The position numbers were made by a program, and so were the translations under genes. This document shows, in pieces, positions 9,293 to 15,951 of a stretch of DNA of 34,464 bases; the first letter of the stretch is position 1; every line of letters begins with the position of its first letter. The notes beneath the pieces were generated by a model. That model made no database searches and was not told where the DNA came from. It was given only the letters and a program-made list of their open reading frames with translations. Source of the DNA: Ectothiorhodospiraceae bacterium (GTDB lineage Bacteria; Pseudomonadota; Gammaproteobacteria; Nitrococcales; Aquisalimonadaceae); the NCBI GenBank assembly GCA_003565775.1, contig PXAT01000147.1, positions 1-34,464 on the forward strand. Reading direction: 5' to 3'.

Positions 9293-10542
9293 TGTGCATC
9301 CCCCCACAGGTAGAGCAGTTCCGCCTGCGTCTGAAGGCGCTCGGTGGCGACCCGCAGAGCATCCAGCCGTGTCTGCACGTCCGTGATCCGGGCACGAACC
9401 AGATCGGAGAATTCGATGGTGCCGGCCCGATAAGCCTGCTCTGCAGCCTCGGCGTTGGCGTGTGCGGACGGCAGCAGGCGCTCGCTGAAACGTGCGTCGC
9501 GCTCACCCAGACGTCGCCAGCGTTGCTCGACAGCAACGCGCCTTGCTTCCAGGTCGCGCGCCTTTTCGTTCAGGGCGAACAGGGCGGCATCGCGCCGGTG
9601 CCGACTGGCGGCAACTTCGCTGTCCTGGCGGCGGCTGTCGAACAGCGGCAGGTCCAGCATGACCATCGCCGAGAGCCGGTCCACGCCCCCCATGCCCCGG
9701 GCACCCGGGGCACGGCCATAGCCAAGCTGGACACTCCATTCAGGTCGATAGCCTTGATGTGCCAGGTCCACGCCGTATCTGGCGCTGTCAATCAGTGCTT
9801 CCTGCGCTCGCACCAGCGGATGGGATGTCACGTCGTCCTCCCCGGGCGATGGCAGCGATGGCGGCGTGGTATCCAGCTCCCGACCGGCCGCTTCCCGACC
9901 GACCCAGCGCGCCAGCTCTGCACGAGCGGCGGACTCCTCGGCGTAGGTCGCACTGATCCGGTCCTGCAGCCGATCGTGCTCCAGCTCCATTTCCAGCACA
10001 GACTGGGATGAGCCAAGACCACTCGCGAACTCCCGCTCGCTGACATCACGCAGATCGGCGAGCAGGTCCAGCTTGTCGTCGAGCAGGCCCAGCAACTGAC
10101 TTTGGTAACGCGCTTCCAGATAGGCTCGCCGCACGCCGAGCCGGGCCTGGCGCACGGCGTCATCGGCGCGCGCGCCTTCGGCGTCGGCCCGCGTCGTCTC
10201 ACGGGCGCTGGCAAGCTGGCGGGAATCACCGCGGGGAAACGTCTGACGCACGCCGACGGCCAACTGCGTCATCGGCGTTCGATCGAGCCGGAGGCCGTCA
10301 TCGACCGGCAGGTTCATCGCTTCGCCGACGATAACCGGGTTGGGCAACCTGGCTGCAGCCTCCGCATCGTCACGGCTGGCGGCGGCGGTCGCCTGATAAC
10401 GCGCCTGGGTCGGGTCACGCTCGACGGCGAGCGTTTCGGCTTCCTGCAGGGACAGCGCGTCAGCCGCAGCCAGCCAGGACGGAGTCATGACCAGGAACAA
10501 GAGGACCAGGCAAGGCCAGGCCCGCAACAGCTTGGAAGACAT
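9289..10542 (-). CDS. cusC: TolC-family outer-membrane efflux channel (CusC/CzcC-like)
   Basis: This is the outer-membrane channel of the tripartite metal pump. The 417-residue protein has a signal peptide (1-27, cleavage near LAAA) and the long heptad-rich helices of the outer-membrane efflux protein family in two repeats (about 30-215 and 230-410). Unlike E. coli CusC, there is no cysteine at the cleavage region, so it should not be a lipoprotein. An AGAGGA ribosome-binding site sits about 9 nt upstream of the ATG. The gene ends inside the cusB start (4-bp overlap) and begins 96 bp after the small Cys/Met protein gene. The CusC assignment rests on the CusA/CusB neighbours; by sequence alone only the TolC superfamily is certain. 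Confidence 0.92.
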   Translation of the reverse strand: MSSKLLRAWPCLVLLFLVMTPSWLAAADALSLQEAETLAVERDPTQARYQATAAASRDDAEAAARLPNPVIVGEAMNLPVDDGLRLDRTPMTQLAVGVRQTFPRGDSRQLASARETTRADAEGARADDAVRQARLGVRRAYLEARYQSQLLGLLDDKLDLLADLRDVSEREFASGLGSSQSVLEMELEHDRLQDRISATYAEESAARAELARWVGREAAGRELDTTPPSLPSPGEDDVTSHPLVRAQEALIDSARYGVDLAHQGYRPEWSVQLGYGRAPGARGMGGVDRLSAMVMLDLPLFDSRRQDSEVAASRHRRDAALFALNEKARDLEARRVAVEQRWRRLGERDARFSERLLPSAHANAEAAEQAYRAGTIEFSDLVRARITDVQTRLDALRVATERLQTQAELLYLWGDAQ

Positions 10543-10638
10543 TGAGTGTTTCCTCTCGGCGAAACCGGGCTTCCGGCTAGCGCCTCAATAGCATCAGCTC
10601 ATCAGGTGGCAACCGGACCACCCGGACACACTGAACCG

Positions 10639-10953
10639 TCAGAGGAAAACAGGTTTGGGGGGACGTAACTCGTGGCGCGGATATCCGGATTTATTCGGGA
10701 ATCCTGCCGAACTCGGGGAGTGATGCAGCGCGCTGGGGACGGCGCCGCTCGGACTGACGATACCGGCAATGCAATTGACACAATCCGGGCAGGCTCTGGT
10801 GTCCTGTCCCATGTCGCAATCCATGCCCATCCCGCTCATGGCCGCCGCCTCCGCGGCACCGGTATCGGGTGTCTCGGTCGCATGCAGGGGCGCCGCGAGT
10901 AAAGCCACGATGAGTGCGATGCAGACCAGGCCATGGGAGCGCAAGAGCTTCAT
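10639..10953 (-). CDS. Small secreted Cys/Met-rich protein heading the cus operon
   Basis: This 104-residue protein has a signal peptide (1-25, cleavage near LHA). Its mature part has a methionine cluster (M39, M42, M44, M48), a cysteine run (C46, then C55, C58 and C61 as CPDCVNC) and paired histidines (H77, H78), all potential Cu(I)/Ag(I) ligands. It ends in a proline-rich tail (RPPKPVFL). Small proteins of this style (DUF2946/CopL-like) are common beside copper-resistance genes; I cannot assign an exact family. The ribosome-binding site is weak (GAAAG next to the ATG). It is the first gene of the minus-strand cus operon and lies 129 bp downstream of ppx. A role as periplasmic metal buffer or regulator is inference. 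Confidence 0.8.
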   Translation of the reverse strand: MKLLRSHGLVCIALIVALLAAPLHATETPDTGAAEAAAMSGMGMDCDMGQDTRACPDCVNCIAGIVSPSGAVPSALHHSPSSAGFPNKSGYPRHELRPPKPVFL

Positions 10954-10959
10954 CTTTCG

Positions 10960-10988
10960 AGCCTAATCGGCGCTCCCGAGGGCGTCAA
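10960..10988 (-). promoter_or_regulatory. Candidate sigma70-like promoter of the cus operon
   Basis: On the minus strand, TTGACG (10988-10983) is followed after 17 bp by TAGGCT (10965-10960). The -35 box is good and the -10 box weak. The -10 ends only 6 nt before the ATG of the small protein, so a transcript from here would be almost leaderless. The spacer contains G/C-rich partial symmetry but no recognisable CueR site. No regulator gene is adjacent. Confidence 0.3.
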
Positions 10989-11082
10989 GCGGGCCGTTCC
11001 ATCGCCCGACGGGCATCCTGCCAGGGACGGACCCGCAGACTTGGCTGTCCCGAGCCGACTTCCGGGCTTACGAAAATGCCGA

Positions 11083-12618
11083 CTAGGTGTGATCTCCGTT
11101 CGGGGTTTCGAAATCGAACGCGATATCGAGCCCGGCCAGATAGCGGGCCTCTTCCTCCAGGTCAGCCCGCACCAGGGGATGTTTCCGGTACCAGTCGCGA
11201 CCGACCTCCAGCGACAAGCGATCCCCGGACGCGAGTTGCAGCGACATCGCAGGGACACCACCGCTCGGTCTTCCACGATGCAACACGACGGCCAGGCGCA
11301 ACAGCACGGCGAGGCGGGAGACCGTCTGCTGCAGGGAATCCGGCAACTCCTTGAACAGGCTGCGGTTGAGCTTGCGCCGGTGGGTCCGGATCAGGGTCGA
11401 CAGGATCAGCTGGTCGCGCTGGGAAAAACCGGCCATGTCGGCATGCCGCACGATGTATTCGCCGTGCTTGTGATACTGGCTATGCGCAATGTCGAGTCCG
11501 ATCTCGTGGAGTTGCGCCGCCCAGCTCAGCCATTGCTCGGCATCCTGATCCAGCGACCAGTCGTCACCGAGCTGTGCCAGGAAATCCAGGGCCGTGGCCC
11601 GGACGTTGGCTGCCTGCTCGGCGTCCACGTGATAGCGCGTCGCCAGCGCCGCGACGGTCCGGTCACGGACATCCTCGGCGGTGAAACGGCCCAGCAGGTC
11701 ATACAACAGGCCCTCGCGCAAGGCACCCTCCGAGACCTCCATCGCCTCGATCTGCAAGCTGCGAAAAACACCCTCGAGCACCAGCAGGCCGCCGATGAAA
11801 ACCGGAGCCCGGTCGCCGCCCAGCCCCTTGAGGTCCAGGCCCTTCAATGAACCCGCCTTGAGCACCGCCTTGACCGTGCGCTCCAGAGCCTCGGCGGTGA
11901 TCGGGCCTTCGCTCCAGCCCTGCGCCTGAATCACGGCCTGCACCGCCCGAATGGTGCCGGAGGTACCGACCGCCTGCTCCCAGCCGCCACCACGAAACGC
12001 CCGTTCGACCGGCTCGAGCTCCTGCTGGATAAGCTGACGGGCGCCGCCGACCGATGACTTGCCGTACTTGTCGTTGCCGAAAAACCGCTGACTGATCGAG
12101 ACACAGCCCATCTCCAGGCTGTCCATCAGTCGTGGCTCATGCCGTGCCCCCACGATCAGCTCGGTGCTGCCGCCGCCGATATCCACCACCAGCCGCCGCA
12201 GGCCGTCGTCGGCCATCCCGTCGGCAACACCCAGGTAGACCAGACGTGCTTCCTCGATCCCGGAGACCACCTCGATCGGGTGTCCAAGCGCGCCTTCCGC
12301 CCCGCGCATGAACTCCCGCGCATTGACGGCATTACGCAGGGTATTGGTGCCGACAGCACGCACGGCACCGCGCGGCAACTCACGGACCCGCTGACCGAAC
12401 CGTTCGAGACACCCCATGGCGCGTTCGATGGCGTCGGTCGACAACTCACCGTCCTGATCCAGACCGCCGCCCAGCCGGACCATTTCCTTTATCCGGTCGA
12501 GGACCTTGAGCGAGCCATGTTGCTGGCGCCCAACCACCATGTGGAAGCTGTTGGAACCCAGATCGATCGCCGCGACGATCTCCGGCGCCTGGCGACGCTT
12601 GCGTGGCCCTCGGGCCAT
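11083..12618 (-). CDS. ppx: Exopolyphosphatase, Ppx/GppA family
   Basis: This enzyme removes terminal phosphates from polyphosphate, and family members can also hydrolyse pppGpp. The 511-residue protein has an ASKHA-type fold: phosphate-binding loop AAIDLGSNSFHMVVG (16-30) and the second loop LVVDIGGGSTELIVG, followed by an HD-like C-terminal region (around AAQLHEIGLDIAHSQYHKHG). Length fits Ppx rather than short GppA-only forms. The chosen ATG overlaps the sixA stop by one base (TGATG); a TTG one codon earlier is the alternative. The gene forms an operon with sixA and faces ppk across the metal cassettes. Ppx versus GppA activity cannot be separated by eye, but the distant ppk gene favours Ppx. 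Confidence 0.94.
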   Translation of the reverse strand: MARGPRKRRQAPEIVAAIDLGSNSFHMVVGRQQHGSLKVLDRIKEMVRLGGGLDQDGELSTDAIERAMGCLERFGQRVRELPRGAVRAVGTNTLRNAVNAREFMRGAEGALGHPIEVVSGIEEARLVYLGVADGMADDGLRRLVVDIGGGSTELIVGARHEPRLMDSLEMGCVSISQRFFGNDKYGKSSVGGARQLIQQELEPVERAFRGGGWEQAVGTSGTIRAVQAVIQAQGWSEGPITAEALERTVKAVLKAGSLKGLDLKGLGGDRAPVFIGGLLVLEGVFRSLQIEAMEVSEGALREGLLYDLLGRFTAEDVRDRTVAALATRYHVDAEQAANVRATALDFLAQLGDDWSLDQDAEQWLSWAAQLHEIGLDIAHSQYHKHGEYIVRHADMAGFSQRDQLILSTLIRTHRRKLNRSLFKELPDSLQQTVSRLAVLLRLAVVLHRGRPSGGVPAMSLQLASGDRLSLEVGRDWYRKHPLVRADLEEEARYLAGLDIAFDFETPNGDHT

Positions 12619-13115
12619 CAATTGCCGGGCTTGCGGGTCAGGTGGGATGGCGAGAGCAGCCAGCGCAGTTCGGCGTTGCCGGGGCTGGCTCGCTGCGGGA
12701 ACTCGAGCATGGCTGCACCGGCCTTGCGGAAAACGAGAAAGCCACGTGGATCATTGCAGAGGGCGAGCCCGGACAGATGGTTGAGGAGCGGTTCATGCCC
12801 GACCAGAACGGCCAGTTCGGACTCGTCGTCAGCCAGCCACTCGAGCAGCGTTTTCGGGTCTGCAGCCGGCTCCAGCAACGCGGTTTCCTCGCGCCGCGGC
12901 ACATGCAGATACTCATCGAGAATGTCCGCGGTCTGCACCGCACGCAACAGCGGGCTGTTGGCCAGGAGATCCACGGAACCGAGTATGGTGCTCAGACCGC
13001 GGGCTGCCTTTTCGGTCTTCTTCCGCCCCTTCTCGGTGAGCGCGCGGGCCACATCGGCCCGGTCATCCGACGGTTCGTCGGCCGGTCCGTGGCGAAACAG
13101 CACGATCCGCTGCAT
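12618..13115 (-). CDS. sixA: Phosphohistidine phosphatase SixA
   Basis: SixA is a small cytoplasmic histidine phosphatase that removes phosphate from phosphohistidine in signalling or phosphotransferase proteins. The 165-residue protein starts MQRIVLFRHG, with the catalytic R8-H9-G10 motif, keeps the branch arginine in NSPLLRAVQTA, and has the second catalytic histidine in VLVGHEPLL. Length matches SixA (about 160 residues). A strong GGAGGAAGG ribosome-binding site precedes the ATG. It is translationally coupled to ppx (TGATG) and is divergent from typA. Confidence 0.92.
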   Translation of the reverse strand: MQRIVLFRHGPADEPSDDRADVARALTEKGRKKTEKAARGLSTILGSVDLLANSPLLRAVQTADILDEYLHVPRREETALLEPAADPKTLLEWLADDESELAVLVGHEPLLNHLSGLALCNDPRGFLVFRKAGAAMLEFPQRASPGNAELRWLLSPSHLTRKPGN

Positions 13116-13143
13116 GGCAGCCTTCCTCCAGTCTCTCCGTCAT

Positions 13144-13164
13144 GCGCCGGAGCACTCCGGGCGC
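13144..13164. other. Near-perfect inverted repeat in the sixA leader
   Basis: GCGC-CGGAG (13144-13152) pairs with CTCCG-GGCGC (13155-13164) across a 2-nt centre, with one unpaired base. It lies between the candidate sixA promoter and the sixA ribosome-binding site, so it would form a hairpin in the leader RNA or mark an operator. No T-run follows it on either strand. Confidence 0.45.
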
Positions 13165-13181
13165 CTGTTTTTGGTCACCGG

Positions 13182-13187
13182 ACTATA
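13182..13187 (-). promoter_or_regulatory. Candidate -10 box for sixA-ppx
   Basis: TATAGT on the minus strand differs from the consensus at one base and is the best -10 match in the 185-bp divergent region between sixA and typA. The -35 region is poor (TTTCCG at an unsuitable 19-bp spacing), so this is a weak prediction. Confidence 0.25.
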
Positions 13188-13238
13188 ACCTGATCGCCGC
13201 CCCCGGCGGAAACCCCGCAACGACGTGCATATCAGTAT

Positions 13239-13267
13239 TTGTATCTGCCTGTGGAACAAAGGATAAT
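13239..13267 (+). promoter_or_regulatory. Candidate sigma70-like promoter of typA
   Basis: TTGTAT (13239-13244) is followed by a 17-bp spacer and GATAAT (13262-13267). Predicted transcription starts near 13274, giving a leader of about 27 nt before the TTG start. This position rules out translation from the in-frame ATG at 13142. Confidence 0.45.
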
Positions 13268-13300
13268 GCGCGCCCGCTCTCGCTCTTTGGAAGTCATACC

Positions 13301-15118
13301 TTGATTCAGAATCTCCGGAACATCGCCATTATCGCCCATGTCGACCATGGCAAGACCACGCTCGTGGACCGCCTGCTGCAGCAGTCCGGGACGCTGGAAG
13401 GCAAGGCTGCCACCGGCGAACGGATCATGGACTCCAATGACATCGAGAAGGAACGGGGCATCACGATCCTGGCCAAGAACACGGCCATCCGCTGGAACGA
13501 GTATCGCATCAACATCGTCGACACGCCCGGACACGCCGATTTCGGTGGCGAGGTCGAGCGCGTCATGTCGATGGTGGACTCGGTGCTGCTTCTGGTGGAC
13601 GCGGTGGACGGTCCGATGCCGCAGACCCGCTTCGTCACGCAGAAAGCGCTGGAAGCCGGCCTTCGGCCGATCGTCTGCATCAACAAGGTCGACCGCCCGG
13701 GTGCGCGCCCCGACTGGGTTCTGGATCAGACCTTTGATCTGTTCGACCGCCTTGGCGCCTCCGACGAACAGCTCGACTTTCCGGTCATCTACGCCTCGGC
13801 GCTGAACGGTTATGCCTCCGAAAAACAGGATGTGCGCGAGGGCGACATGCAGCCTCTGTTCCGCGCCATCGTCGAGCATGTGCCGACGCCGAACGTTGAC
13901 CCGGAAGGCCCGCTGCAGTTGCAGGTCAGCTCGCTGGATTACAACAGCTACGTCGGTGTCATCGGCATTGGCCGGATCAAGCGCGGCCGGGTCCGGACCA
14001 ACATGCAGATCACGCTGATCGATCGTGAAGGCAGGAAGCGCAACGCGCGGATTCTCCAGGTCCTCGGCTTCCTCGGCCTGGACCGCACCGAGGTGCCGGA
14101 GGCCCAGGCCGGTGACATCATTGCCTTTACCGGCATCGATGGTCTGAACATCTCCGACACCCTCTGCGACCCGGCCACGGTCGAGGCGATGCCGCCGCTG
14201 ACCGTCGACCAGCCCACCGTGATCATGACCTTCCAGGTCAACACCTCGCCGTTCGCCGGCAAGGAAGGCAAGTACGTCACCTCGCGTCAGATTCGCGAGC
14301 GGCTGGAGCGTGAACTGGTACACAACGTCGCACTGCGTGTGGAAGAGACCGATGACCCCGACCGTTTCCGGGTCAGCGGGCGCGGCGAATTGCACCTGTC
14401 GGTACTGATCGAGAACATGCGCCGCGAAGGCTATGAGCTGGGTGTCTCCCGCCCGGAAGTCATCATCCGCGAGATCGACGGCGTCCGGCAGGAGCCCTTC
14501 GAGCAGCTCACGGTCGATGTCGAGGAGTCGACTCAGGGCGCCGTCATGGAGAAACTCGGCGAGCGCGGTGGCGAGATGCAGGGCATGCAGCCGGACGGCA
14601 AGGGCCGGGTGCGCATGGACTACAGCATTCCGTCACGCGGCCTGATCGGCTTCCGTACGGAATTCCTGACCGCAACCTCCGGCACCGGCCTGCTCTATCA
14701 CGTGTTCGACAAGTACGCCCCGATGAAGACCGGCAACTACGGCCGCCGCATCAACGGTGTGCTGGTCGCCAACGGACCGGGCAAGGCGCTGGCCTACGCG
14801 CTGTTCAATCTGCAGGAGCGCGGCAAGCTGCTGGTCGGGCACGGTGACGAGGTCTACGAGGGCATGATCGTCGGCATCCATGCGCGTGACAACGACCTGG
14901 TGGTCAATCCGCTCAAGGCCAAACAGCTCACCAATGTGCGGGCCGCAGGCAACGACGAAAACCTGCTGCTGACCCCGGCCATCCGCTTCACGCTGGAACA
15001 GGCCCTGGAGTTCATCGACGAAGACGAACTGGTCGAAGTCACGCCGGCCGCGATTCGCCTGCGCAAGAAATTCCTCAAGGAACACGAGCGCAAGCGGGCG
15101 GACAAGAAATCGGCCTGA
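13301..15118 (+). CDS. typA: Translational GTPase BipA/TypA
   Basis: BipA is a ribosome-associated GTPase of the EF-G family involved in ribosome assembly and stress or cold adaptation. The 605-residue product has G1 AHVDHGKT (12-19), switch ERGITI (51-56), G3 DTPGH (74-78) and G4 NKVD (128-131), then the EF-Tu-like, EF-G III/V and BipA-specific C-terminal domains. I place the start at TTG 13301, because the protein then begins [19 protein letters not shown] after the initiator, exactly like the family, and GGAAG lies 7 nt upstream. The frame is open back to an ATG at 13142, but those 53 residues do not resemble BipA and a candidate promoter lies inside them. The gene is single, with a palindromic repeat downstream. 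Confidence 0.96.
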   Translation: MIQNLRNIAIIAHVDHGKTTLVDRLLQQSGTLEGKAATGERIMDSNDIEKERGITILAKNTAIRWNEYRINIVDTPGHADFGGEVERVMSMVDSVLLLVDAVDGPMPQTRFVTQKALEAGLRPIVCINKVDRPGARPDWVLDQTFDLFDRLGASDEQLDFPVIYASALNGYASEKQDVREGDMQPLFRAIVEHVPTPNVDPEGPLQLQVSSLDYNSYVGVIGIGRIKRGRVRTNMQITLIDREGRKRNARILQVLGFLGLDRTEVPEAQAGDIIAFTGIDGLNISDTLCDPATVEAMPPLTVDQPTVIMTFQVNTSPFAGKEGKYVTSRQIRERLERELVHNVALRVEETDDPDRFRVSGRGELHLSVLIENMRREGYELGVSRPEVIIREIDGVRQEPFEQLTVDVEESTQGAVMEKLGERGGEMQGMQPDGKGRVRMDYSIPSRGLIGFRTEFLTATSGTGLLYHVFDKYAPMKTGNYGRRINGVLVANGPGKALAYALFNLQERGKLLVGHGDEVYEGMIVGIHARDNDLVVNPLKAKQLTNVRAAGNDENLLLTPAIRFTLEQALEFIDEDELVEVTPAAIRLRKKFLKEHERKRADKKSA

Positions 15119-15130
15119 CGGCCAGTCGGC

Positions 15131-15233
15131 AGTTCAAAGTGAAAGGCCAAAGTTCAAGGTCCCACGTTCAAAGCGGCGGAGAATACTGCCGACAGGCAGC
15201 CCGCTTTGAACTTTAAACTTTAGCCTTTGAACT
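15131..15233. repeat. Imperfect palindrome built from TTCAAAG units between typA and ygjP
   Basis: The gap between the convergent typA and ygjP genes is a long imperfect inverted repeat. Outer arms AGTTCAAAG (15131-15139) and CTTTGAACT (15225-15233) are perfect complements. Inner arms GTTCAAAGCGG (15166-15176) and CCGCTTTGAAC (15201-15211) are also perfect. At the centre is a small hairpin, CTGCC-GACA-GGCAG (15186-15199). Degenerate AAGTTCAA units recur within the arms. It ends 3 bp before the ygjP stop and may act as a two-way transcription barrier. The A/T-rich TTCAAAG composition differs from neighbouring coding DNA. Confidence 0.7.
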
Positions 15234-15236
15234 CTC

Positions 15237-15950
15237 TTAAGAGAGCGGAAACCGCCTTTCGTGTTCGCGAAGGCGGTTTTCTTTTGCGCGCCAGTCGGGC
15301 ATGACCCGGTCCATCAGGCGATAGAAGCCGGGGCCGTGGTGGAATTCGCGCAGGTGGCAGAGTTCGTGCGCGACGACAAAGTCGATGCACTCCCCGGGCG
15401 CGCCGAGCAGCCAGAGATTGAGGTTGATCCCGCCATGGCTGGCGCAACTGCCCCAGCGGCGTCGCATGGCGCGCAGCTTGAGCGGTGGGTAACGCGCCTC
15501 CGGCAAGTCCAGACGTGGCCACCAGTCGGCGATCACCTGCTCGAAGAGCGGCCGGGCCTGGCGTCGAAACCACTCGCGCACGAGCCCTTCGACGGCCTCA
15601 GGCGTCGCCGCACCGGAAACGGTCAGACGAAGACAATCGCCAACCCTCCGGATCGTTCCCCGCTCGCCCGACTCCACCGCCAGGCGCACCGGTTCGCCGA
15701 GGATCGGAAAGCTCGCGCCGTCGCGCCACTCGGGCGGTGCCGGCAGGGTTTCCAGACGACGCAGGCTGGCACTCAGCCAGGAGCGGCGACTATCCAGAAA
15801 GGAGCGAATCACCGGGCCCGGGCAACGCAGTGGTGCCCGCCCCTCGATCTCGCCCCGGCGACTCAGATACAGACCGATGGTCTTGCGCCGGGACCTCCGA
15901 ACGGCCACCGGGTGCCAGACGCCATCGATATCGATCTGTTCGCTCGTCAT
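15237..15950 (-). CDS. YgjP/DUF45-type M48-like metallopeptidase
   Basis: This is a predicted zinc metallopeptidase of the DUF45 (YgjP) family; its substrate is unknown. The 237-residue protein has the active-site motif HELCH (195-199) with E196 as catalytic base and H205 as likely third zinc ligand (HELCHLREFHHGPGF spacing), and the family motif RRRWGSCAS (163-171). The N-terminal strand region (VRRSRRKTIGLYLSRRGEI) is also typical. There is no signal peptide, so it should be cytoplasmic. It starts one base after the tamB stop and is the last gene of the long minus-strand block. Confidence 0.92.
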   Translation of the reverse strand: MTSEQIDIDGVWHPVAVRRSRRKTIGLYLSRRGEIEGRAPLRCPGPVIRSFLDSRRSWLSASLRRLETLPAPPEWRDGASFPILGEPVRLAVESGERGTIRRVGDCLRLTVSGAATPEAVEGLVREWFRRQARPLFEQVIADWWPRLDLPEARYPPLKLRAMRRRWGSCASHGGINLNLWLLGAPGECIDFVVAHELCHLREFHHGPGFYRLMDRVMPDWRAKENRLREHERRFPLS

Positions 15951-15951
15951 C

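Noticed and set aside
2335-10953. Recent mobile island carrying metal genes
   Set aside because: No transposase, integrase, tRNA attachment site or direct repeats are visible at the edges; only an old insertion can be suspected.
10960-10988. CueR (MerR-type) operator in the cus promoter
   Set aside because: The spacer is 17 bp, not the 19-20 bp typical of MerR-type promoters, and the characteristic inverted repeat is absent.
15131-15233. CRISPR-like array, because of repeated AAGTTCAAAG units
   Set aside because: Units are short, irregular and arranged as an inverted rather than direct repeat, with no regular spacers or cas genes.
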